Of a stretch of 5,571 nt of DNA, positions 1 through 5,060 are shown piece after piece. Each line of letters begins with the position of its first letter. The first letter of the stretch is position 1. This stretch comes from JAYUZR01 sp043751595. GTDB lineage: Bacteria; Patescibacteriota; UBA1384; CAILIB01. The DNA is taken from positions 1 through 5,571 of the forward strand of contig JAYUZR010000032.1 in NCBI GenBank assembly GCA_043751595.1, in the 5' to 3' direction. A program made the position numbers and the translations under genes. The notes under the pieces are model-generated. The model made no database searches and had not been told where the DNA came from. It saw nothing but the letters and a program-made list of their open reading frames with translations.

Positions 1-524
1 GTTGCGAGCCATTTTTTTTTCTTCTGGACGTACCACGGCAGCTGTTTTTGGTATCTGCGCGATACCTCCCACTCGTGCGGTCACTGCTGGTACCACAACA
101 AGTTAACCATCTCCGCCGCAAAAAGGGTAGCATCTGTTTTAAAGAACTTGCCTAACTTTTTTAGCTTGTAGTCGAAGAGCTGCGATTTGTTAGCACGTGC
201 GGACTTACCCCCGCCTCATGTACGCTGGCCGTTCGCAGGCAAATTAAACAAGTGCCTGTACGTACGGTAGGAATTGATGTACTCTAGTCAAGTTACGTTG
301 TAGGCATAAAGAAACCGGAAACTAGCAGGGGCTGGTATAAATGCACAGAGCTGTTCAAAAAAAAAAGCAATGTTGAGTGGTGTCAGGGGGTCGGTCTTAT
401 AAGTCTCAAAACGCTGTGACATGCGGTTTGTTAGGAGTGAGCTTACGCCATATAACCTTTCAATTATTTTTATAGGCTGCTCGAGCAGGAGCAGTTCTTG
501 GTTAGCTATGATAACTTTGGTCAA
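1..524 (-). CDS. rps13: Mitochondrial ribosomal protein S13, 3' end beyond the window
   Basis: Small-subunit ribosomal protein S13, which sits in the head of the subunit and contacts the P-site tRNA region and the central protuberance. The frame is open from a TTG at 524-522 to the left edge, about 174 codons, if TGA is Trp (W79, W103, W148). The family is recognised by an IERLYGVSS segment near residues 20-28, matching the N-terminal 'YGVG' helix-turn, and by YRTYRHLFNLPANGQRT at residues 86-102, matching the S13 signature 'YRGLRHRxGLPVRGQRT', followed by a basic stretch ending KSAR at 107-110. S13 normally ends soon after this motif at about 120 residues. Here the frame continues at least 64 more residues with many Trp and Lys, so there is a C-terminal extension. 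The TTG is the first plausible start, 7 bases after the preceding gene's stop; ATC or ATA a few codons later are alternatives. Confidence 0.88.
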
Positions 525-531
525 ATTATAG

Positions 532-915
532 TTAGCTCCGGCGGGATACGCTAGCGTGCGGGTGTCTTAGGTACCTCGCTTTAGGTAGCGGGGGTACGTG
601 GATACTGGTAATGTTAAGAGGAGCGAAGCTCATTATTTTTACGCAAACGGCGCATCAACGTGAGCTCATAAACACGAAAGAGTTAATAAAAAAGCGCTCT
701 AAGCTGTAGCTGTAGTAACGGCGGCGGCTACGGAATAAGGCAAAGAATCTCGGGGTGAGATTGGGTGCTTGTACAAAAAAAAGGCGGTTCACTAACATCT
801 CATAGTAAAAAAAGTATAAAAAATACATGTTTAGTATGTCTTTGGACAGCAGGTTTGTCTTCTCAAACGAGTTGCGGTAAGAGTTTTTTATAACTTGAAG
901 TGAGGAAAAAATAAT
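532..915 (-). CDS. rps3: Probable N-terminal part of split ribosomal protein S3
   Basis: An open frame of about 127 residues fills the space between rps19 and rps13. It starts at an ATT 5 bases after the rps19 stop and ends with TAA; one TGA codon (W87) must be Trp. The protein is basic and aromatic. The sequence is too divergent for certainty. The main reason for the S3 call is position: the bacterial and jakobid order rpl2-rps19-rps3 is kept here. In addition, the part from NSYRNSF (residues 11-17) through LLSKDIL (22-28) to VNRLFF (42-47) and FFALFRSRR (57-65) resembles the S3 start (W/S, 'lL.eD..IR', then the first strands of the N-terminal domain). No GxxG KH loop is present, so it would be only the first piece, as in ciliates with a divided rps3. 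Alternative: S10, because ALFRS...YSLERF (59-75) resembles 'vlRSP..KKSREQF'. Confidence 0.5.
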
Positions 916-920
916 CTCTA

Positions 921-1172
921 CTAACGCTTTTTGCGTGTTTTTTTTTCCGGTATTGCAAATGGTTTTCTGGTAAAACTGAACATACCGTATTTTAGGACGT
1001 TCGGTTTAACAAACAGGCGAGTTAGGTACTTTGTGGGGTAGAGACCCCTAGAGACGTACACTGCTCTTTTGCGTAGCGAGTGCGTCGGTATGTTCTGAGA
1101 ACGTTGATAGAGCATTATGTGTTTTTTAGAGCCAAAGTTAAGTTTCTTTAAAAACCGTAAAGAGAAATACAC
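921..1172 (-). CDS. rps19: Mitochondrial ribosomal protein S19
   Basis: Small-subunit ribosomal protein S19, a head protein that pairs with S13. It is 83 residues, slightly shorter than the bacterial 92. The C-terminal part carries the family pattern: YQRSQNIP (residues 22-29) for 'WSRRSTIxP', AVYVSRG (37-43) for 'aVhNGr', a strand at LFVKPNV (53-59) for the 'V.VT.eMV' segment, KYGMFSFTRK (61-70) for 'KLGEFapTRt', and a lysine/arginine tail. The conserved Glu of 'GEF' is Met here. The N-terminal 'KGPF' motif is not recognisable. The frame extends upstream into rpl2, so the start was set at the GTG 4 bases after the rpl2 stop; a later ATG (residue 20) would remove too much. It follows rpl2 directly, as in the bacterial S10 operon, and this supports the call. 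Confidence 0.82.
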   Translation of the reverse strand: MYFSLRFLKKLNFGSKKHIMLYQRSQNIPTHSLRKRAVYVSRGLYPTKYLTRLFVKPNVLKYGMFSFTRKPFAIPEKKTRKKR

Positions 1173-1176
1173 TCTA

Positions 1177-1917
1177 CTATTTGCTGCTCTTAGCCGGCTT
1201 ACCTCATGGGGTTTTAAAAAGCCTCTTACCTCGCGTCCTTCCGCCGTTAGGGTGATCGACAGGGTTTTTTGCACACGAGCGTACAATTATACGTTTAATG
1301 TTTCGGCGGTAAGAGGATGCTTTTCCTAGAACCTCCTTATACTTGCCCGCTCCGGCGTTACGCCCTACAACACCAGCTGCCGATGCTGTCATCTCCCGCC
1401 ACTCGCCACTCGGTAACACAACGGTTACACACCTTGGCCTCACCATACGTACCTTGGCGTACGTACCGTAAGCGGTCGCGAGCACAGGCTTATCATAGCC
1501 GATGTTACAAACTAGCGTAGCTAGTTTTAAAAAACGCAGCCTGGCAATTACGCCAACAGAAAGAAAAAAGAACTTCTTATACGAGTTACGCAACCACGAG
1601 ACGCGGCTGCCTAGCCGAATTGCTTCGACCAAAGGGGAGCTGAAGTAGGCGCCCGTCGCGTTTTTAAATGTTGCCGCATAGCGCGTATTTAAGGCAAAAA
1701 CGTCAACGCAAAAAAAATACCACTTTACGACCTTCGTGTCTAGTTTAAGTAGCCCTGTGTGCGCAAACCGGCTCACAGAGGTTTTATGGTACAGGTTGGG
1801 CCTGGCGTCTTTTTTTTTTACAAAAAAAGCGACCTGTCTGTTAAGGAAAGTTGGCCTAAAAAGTTTTTTTTTAAACCGGATGCCTCTTAGCTTTGACGGG
1901 CTGCTTATTAAAAACAT
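1177..1917 (-). CDS. rpl2: Mitochondrial ribosomal protein L2
   Basis: Large-subunit protein L2, an rRNA-binding protein near the peptidyl-transferase centre and a bridge to the small subunit. It has 246 residues if the TGA at 1206-1204 is Trp (W238), giving the typical L2 ending TPWGKPAK (236-243) before TAG. The C-terminal domain is clear: ATAYGTYAKV (147-156), VVLPSGEWREM (166-176) for 'vrLPSGEmR', LGKASSYRR (197-205), and NPVDHPNGG (218-226) for the near-invariant 'NPVDHPHGGG'. The N-terminal domain is very divergent: SPSKLRG (6-12) and RFAHTGLLK (50-58) sit where 'tSPGrR' and 'RHrGGGHK' are expected. The His of the DHP motif thought important for peptidyl transfer is kept (H222), but the second His is Asn. 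The ATG at 1917 fits these offsets. The same frame is open for 30 more codons upstream without an ATG, so a non-ATG extension is possible. Confidence 0.95.
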
Positions 1918-2132
1918 TTTAACTTTAAAAGAGCTACGTCGTGGGTCACCGTACCGGGTAGCGTTACGGGTGAGGATCAGATCACTGCGGCGGGTGTTTT
2001 TACAGCTTTATATAGACCGCCCACCGCTCTGTGGGTTTTCCTGCTTCAGTTTAGCGAGGGTGTACTACCCTGCGCCAGTCTGTTACGGGCAGAGTTAAAC
2101 GAGGTAGAAATACCTGGTATACGCTTCCTCAT
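1908..2132 (-). CDS. Unidentified small open frame between nad10 and rpl2
   Basis: A 74-codon frame starts with an ATG inside the last codons of nad10 (38-base overlap with it) and ends with TAA just inside rpl2 (10-base overlap). It crosses the whole 177-base gap between these genes. Two TGA codons would be Trp. I do not recognise the product: it is rich in Ser, Thr, Pro, Val and Ala with scattered Arg and Lys, and has no clear membrane segment or motif. This composition differs from the Lys/Phe/Tyr-rich neighbours, which counts against it being a ribosomal protein. With only TAA and TAG as stops, a frame this long has a chance origin of roughly one in ten per frame. The case for it is that every other junction in the window is almost gapless. 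It may equally be an untranslated leader of rpl2. Confidence 0.22.
1918..2094. other. Only sizeable intergenic gap, with short GC-rich hairpins
   Basis: These 177 bases between the nad10 stop and the rpl2 ATG hold no tRNA that I can fold: no TTCGA-type T-loop with a five-base stem was found on either strand. Three short perfect inverted repeats are present: CCGTA/TACGG at 1949-1953 and 1965-1969, CCCAC/GTGGG at 2020-2024 and 2031-2035, and AGGGT/ACCCT at 2057-2061 and 2067-2071. Loops are 11, 6 and 5 bases. They could mark a processing or translation-control element in the leader of rpl2, or be coincidence. The open frame described separately runs through all of them. Confidence 0.5.
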
Positions 2133-2580
2133 AAATACCTAAACCTAGGTGACGTTGCATAAAATTAACACCGCTCAGAAGGGCCTCAGCAGTAGGCGGG
2201 CACCCGGGAACGTATAGGTCCACAGGTATTATCCTGTTGCAACCCTTCACTACCGAGTACGAATAGTAGTAATAACCGCCGCCGTTTGCGCAACTGCCCA
2301 TAGAGATAATTCACTTAGGGTTGTTAACCTGCTCGTATAGTTTTCTAAGGGCGGGGGCCATTTTATTTGTGAGCGTACCTGATATTATAATGAAGTCGGC
2401 TTGGCGTGGTGTGGCGCGAAAAATTACGCCGAACTTATCAAAATCGTACCTACTAAGTGTGGCGTGCATCATCTCGACTGCACAGCAGGCGAGCCCAAAT
2501 GTTAAGGGCCAGAACGAGCCCTTACGCACTCAGCTGACAAGCGAAGCTCCTGGGATAATTAGATAGTTTAACACTATAAT
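2095..2580 (-). CDS. nad10: NADH dehydrogenase subunit 10 (complex I, NuoB/PSST)
   Basis: Complex I subunit that binds iron-sulfur cluster N2, the last electron donor to quinone, at the junction of the peripheral and membrane arms. About 161 residues under table 4. TGA codes for W17 and W90, and W90 falls exactly at the conserved 'PrWviSMG' position. Motifs in order: FWPLTFGLACCAVEMM (23-38) with the adjacent Cys pair C32-C33, SRYDFDKFG (43-51), RQADFIIISGT (59-69) for 'RqaDvmivaGT', ISMGSCANGGGYY (92-104) with C97, and VPGCPPTAEAL (124-134) with C127. All four N2 ligands are therefore present. Mitochondrial start choice is uncertain: ATT at 2580 lies one base after the rps12 stop, and ATA 2577 or GTG 2574 are equally possible. 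The conserved part begins near residue 19, so no domain is missing. Confidence 0.97.
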
Positions 2581-2581
2581 A

Positions 2582-2962
2582 CTAAAACAACTGGCCAACC
2601 ATTTTTTTTTTAACACCATATATAGAGCGGCGGCGTGTCTTGTGCATAACCCCCTTCAGGTCGAACACACCCCGGATACACTCGCAGTACACCCCGGGCA
2701 GGTCCCGGGCACCCCCGCCCTTAATTAGGACGCGCGAGTGTTTTTTTAGTGTATGGCCTTTACCGGGTACGTAAGCCACTGTGTACCTCTTACGCCCTAA
2801 CACCAGTTTGACGACCTGACGCCGTGCGGAGTTTGGTTTACGTGGTGTTTGTATCCTTAGCGCTTTAACAATTGCTTTTTTTTGGGGGTTGTTGCGTAGC
2901 ATACGAGCGCTAGATTTCTGTTTTTTTTTACGTGTAAAAACCATGCGTTGGTTGTTAGTCAT
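2582..2962 (-). CDS. rps12: Mitochondrial ribosomal protein S12
   Basis: Small-subunit protein S12, which lies at the decoding centre and controls accuracy. It has 126 residues, the normal family length, and starts at an ATG one base after the nad2 stop (an internal ATG at residue 7 is possible). Conserved blocks: NPQKKAIV (25-32), TPRKPNSARR (39-48) for 'TPKKPNSAlRK', VAYVPGKGHTLKKHSRVLI (62-80) for 'tayIpGeGHnlqeHsvvLv', GGGARDLPGV (82-91) for 'GGRvKDLPGV', IRGVFDLKGV (96-105), and RRRSIYGVKKK (110-120) for 'RSkYGvKkpk'. Both lysines famous for streptomycin resistance (E. coli K42 and K87) are Arg here (R41, R86). No TGA codon is needed. It is followed almost without gap by nad10. Confidence 0.97.
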   Translation of the reverse strand: MTNNQRMVFTRKKKQKSSARMLRNNPQKKAIVKALRIQTPRKPNSARRQVVKLVLGRKRYTVAYVPGKGHTLKKHSRVLIKGGGARDLPGVYCECIRGVFDLKGVMHKTRRRSIYGVKKKMVGQLF

Positions 2963-2963
2963 T

Positions 2964-3440
2964 TTAACCTAATAAGGCTGATAGTATGTCCGTTACGAGC
3001 GGCCCCGCGGCTGCTGCCGCTAGCGTTAGGAATATAGCAAGGACCACTAAGCCCTTGCTAGAAGTACTTACGTCCTGCTGTGCGGCGGACGTTTTCTTTT
3101 TACGGCTTAGCTGCGGGTGCCTAACCGCTTGTAGGTAAAAAACAAGCATGATCAGGTTGATCGCTATAGCGGCGGCCGTAGCAGTGGCCGACGCACTGAC
3201 GCTGCTTAAAACAGTTAGTTTGTAGGTGAAACCCAAAGTCACTGGGGTTCCTAGGAAAGTTAACAATACAAGCGTGAAAGATATTTTACGAAACCTGTCG
3301 GCGCTTCGGTTGTGCAGATCTGATAGCGATGGTAGCTGTTGATTACGCGAAGCATCTTGATAAAAAACAAAGAAAACCACAAACACTAAGAGATATAGGT
3401 ACACGGTCAGTACAGGCGAGTTGTATAATAACAAAGACAT
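2964..3440 (-). CDS. nad2: NADH dehydrogenase subunit 2, separate C-terminal part
   Basis: Membrane subunit of the complex I proton-pumping arm, represented here only by its C-terminal third: 158 residues against about 450-500 in a full-length Nad2. It starts at an ATG directly after the tRNA-Met gene. Hydrophobic segments lie at about 10-27, 54-71, 84-115 and 134-156. The identifying block is DLHNRS (41-46), then LTFLGTPVTLGFTYKL (60-75), matching the Nad2 'lSLaGiPPlaGFfaKf' loop, followed about 40 residues later by FYLQAV, matching 'YYLRii'. In Oxytricha and Euplotes mtDNA nad2 is known to be divided into nad2_a and nad2_b; this would be nad2_b. The N-terminal half is not in this window. 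Upstream the same frame stays open through the tRNA and antisense to nad7, but that stretch has no Nad2 character. Nad4 or Nad5 are less likely because the 'LxxLGxPxxxGFxxK' spacing fits Nad2 best. Confidence 0.8.
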   Translation of the reverse strand: MSLLLYNSPVLTVYLYLLVFVVFFVFYQDASRNQQLPSLSDLHNRSADRFRKISFTLVLLTFLGTPVTLGFTYKLTVLSSVSASATATAAAIAINLIMLVFYLQAVRHPQLSRKKKTSAAQQDVSTSSKGLVVLAIFLTLAAAAAGPLVTDILSALLG

Positions 3441-3441
3441 C

Positions 3442-3507
3442 GACCAATAACGGGAATCGAACCCGTTTCGGGTGGGTAATGAGCCCACGTTATCACCAGA
3501 GATTGGT
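3442..3507 (-). tRNA. trnM: tRNA-Met(CAU) with reduced D-arm
   Basis: Folded by eye on the minus strand. Acceptor 3507-3501 (ACCAATC) pairs with 3449-3443 (TATTGGT) in six of seven positions. Anticodon stem GTGGG 3488-3484 pairs perfectly with CCCAC 3476-3472 around the seven-base loop CTCATTA, so the anticodon CAT is at 3481-3479. A five-base variable loop follows. T-stem ACGGG 3466-3462 pairs with CCCGT 3454-3450 around TTCGATT. Only 12 bases (3500-3489) lie between the acceptor and anticodon stems, where about 19 are usual, so at most a two-pair D-stem can form. The encoded discriminator (3442) is C; CCA is not encoded. The gene ends one base before the nad2 ATG and begins about 3 bases from the nad7 start on the other strand. 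Whether it is initiator or elongator cannot be told. Confidence 0.9.
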
Positions 3508-3510
3508 TTT

Positions 3511-4752
3511 TTGAATAGGGGCGTTAATCTAAAAAAGTTAAGCTCGTCTAAAAACATTAAAAACGTGAACTTAAATTTTGGACCGAACCACCCTGCTGCC
3601 CACGGTGTGCTTAGGTTGGTCTTGGAGATGGATAACGAGGTTATCAGCAACAGCGACTGCCATATAGGCCTGCTGCACCGCGGAACCGAAAAGCTTATGG
3701 AGAGTAAAATGTATATGCATTCCTTGCCCTACTTTGATAGGTTAGACTATGTTTCTGTATTAGTACAAGAGCATTGTTATTGCTTAGCTATAGAGTCTCT
3801 ACTAAACAAAACAGCTTTTAATAGCACTTACACTCTAGTGCGCACACTGTTCGACGAACTGACCCGCGTCTTAAACCATATGTTGGCTATTTGCTGCCAC
3901 GCTCTGGACGTAGGTAGTATGTCGCCTGTATTTTGAGGTTTTGAAGAGCGCGAAAAGATCATGGAATTTTACGAGCGGGTTTCCGGGGCTCGTATGCACG
4001 CCGCTTTTTATAGGCCTAACGAAATTAACCTAAAACATATATCGAGTTACCTACTCGAAGATATAGCTCTCTTTACAAGCAGCTGCTTTATCACTTTAAA
4101 CGAAATTAACAGTCTTCTGGTTAATAATAACATCTGAAAACAGCGCCTTATGGCAGTAGGGTCTTATAGCGTGGATGATGCTCTTGCTTACGGTTTAACA
4201 GGGGTAATGCTCCGCTGTGTGGGCGTTAAGCGCGATATAAGGCTGGACGTTAACGAGACTTACGCTAACTACTATCACCTAGATTTTAAGAGTTATTACA
4301 GCTCTAATGGTGATAGTTATGACCGTTACCTTTTGCGGATGAGCGAGATGTTCGAGAGCCTTCACATAATCAACCAGCTTTTACCAAAGCTAGCTACGCA
4401 AAAAAAAGAGAGGATGAACAAGCGTGAGTTTTTCAACTACCACAACTTCAGCGAGTACTCTTTTGTAACTAATTTTACGAGTATGGAGCAGACAATCCGG
4501 CACTTTAAGTACTGAAGTGAGGGTTTTATAGTTCCAAACGGCGTTACTTACGCTTGTGTAGAGTCACCTAAAGGTGAGTTCGGCGTAACGCTAGTCGCTA
4601 ACGATACCAATAAACCCTACCGCTGCAAAGTGCGCTCCCCGGCTTACCACCACCTCCAGATTTTACCTAAACTGGTTAAAGGTCATATGCTAGCTGATCT
4701 GGTTACGCTTATGGGTACAGTAGACATCGTTTTTGGTGAAATAGATCGTTAA
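3511..4752 (+). CDS. nad7: NADH dehydrogenase subunit 7 (complex I, NuoD/49 kDa)
   Basis: Complex I 49-kDa subunit, which forms the quinone-reduction pocket with Nad10. It has 413 residues, normal for the family, when TGA is Trp at W142, W209 and W335. Motifs: NLNFGPNHPAAHGVLRLVLEM (20-40) with pocket His H31, HIGLLHRGTEKL (51-62), YFDRLDYVS (74-82) with pocket Tyr Y80, ALDVGSMSPVFWGFEEREK (about 130-148), FYERVSGARMHAAF, and the C-terminal LMGTVDIVFGEIDR, the family's hallmark ending. The usual 'G.xWDLR' block reads GVKRDIR, so its Trp is lost. The start is the in-frame TTG just after the tRNA, which gives about 23 residues before the conserved block. The frame extends further back to a GTG inside the tRNA gene, which is unlikely to be used. 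GTG 3565 or ATT 3556 are alternatives. Its stop overlaps the rps14 start by one base. Confidence 0.98.
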
Positions 4753-5060
4753 TGAGGCGCGGTGTTTTAAACGCTTACAACCTCCACAAAAAAACAATGC
4801 TATCGAAAAAATTTGAAAACTTTTTGTTGATTACTAAATTCTTAAACAAGAGCGGGCGTGTAGGGACATCCGTAAAATTAATGGTTCTGCTTAAGCGCTG
4901 AGAGTTGGGCCGCCAGTCTTCCGCTAGTAACCAAACCGCAGTTTGTAGGCGGGGCGGTGGTTTTAAAAAAGTAATAAACCTTATAGGTTTTAACCGTCAC
5001 ATGTCGCGACAGGCGCTTAACGTAAAGCGGATACCTGTCTTAAAAAAAATGTCTTGATAA
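4752..5060 (+). CDS. rps14: Mitochondrial ribosomal protein S14
   Basis: Small-subunit head protein S14, 102 residues, the usual length of the long (zinc-free) form. Because it uses TGA twice (W50 at 4899-4901 and W102 as the last residue), it is hidden under the standard code. The N-terminal part is Lys-rich and divergent. The C-terminal part fits the family: NQTAVCRRGGGFKKVINLIGF (60-80) lies where 'NRC.lTGRprg..rkFgLSR' is expected, then NRHMSRQALNVKRIPVLKKMSW (81-102), matching 'R..fRelA..G.iPGl.KaSW'. The final 'SW' is a strong S14 signature and needs TGA as Trp immediately before TAA. The ATG overlaps the nad7 TAA by one base (TAATG) and its own TAA overlaps the rpl6 ATG the same way, so the three genes look translationally coupled. 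Confidence 0.92.

Noticed and set aside
1173..1286. N-terminal extension of rps19 into rpl2
   Set aside because: It covers the conserved L2 C-terminus in another frame, and the extra residues do not resemble S19; the GTG after the rpl2 stop is sufficient.
1117..1520. Two plus-strand open frames antisense to rps19 and rpl2
   Set aside because: They overlap conserved L2 and S19 motifs on the minus strand and have no features of their own.
2012..2075. A hidden tRNA in the nad10-rpl2 gap built on the CCCAC/GTGGG or AGGGT/ACCCT stems
   Set aside because: Loops are 6 and 5 bases rather than 7, and no T-arm or acceptor stem pairs at the right distance.
1736..2098. 120-codon plus-strand open frame antisense to rpl2 and the gap
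   Set aside because: It is a shadow of the well-supported minus-strand rpl2; no motif is recognised and the opposite strand explains the constraint.
2311..2313. Splitting nad10 into two genes at the TGA
   Set aside because: The two halves join in the same frame through the conserved 'PKW-IISMG' sequence when TGA is Trp.
3472..3510. GTG at 3472 as the nad7 start
   Set aside because: It lies inside tRNA-Met, and the translated residues merely reflect the tRNA sequence on the other strand.
3441..3650. Upstream extension of the nad2 frame to position 3650 (minus strand)
   Set aside because: It runs through the whole tRNA-Met gene and antisense to the conserved start of nad7; the residues show no Nad2 similarity or membrane segment.
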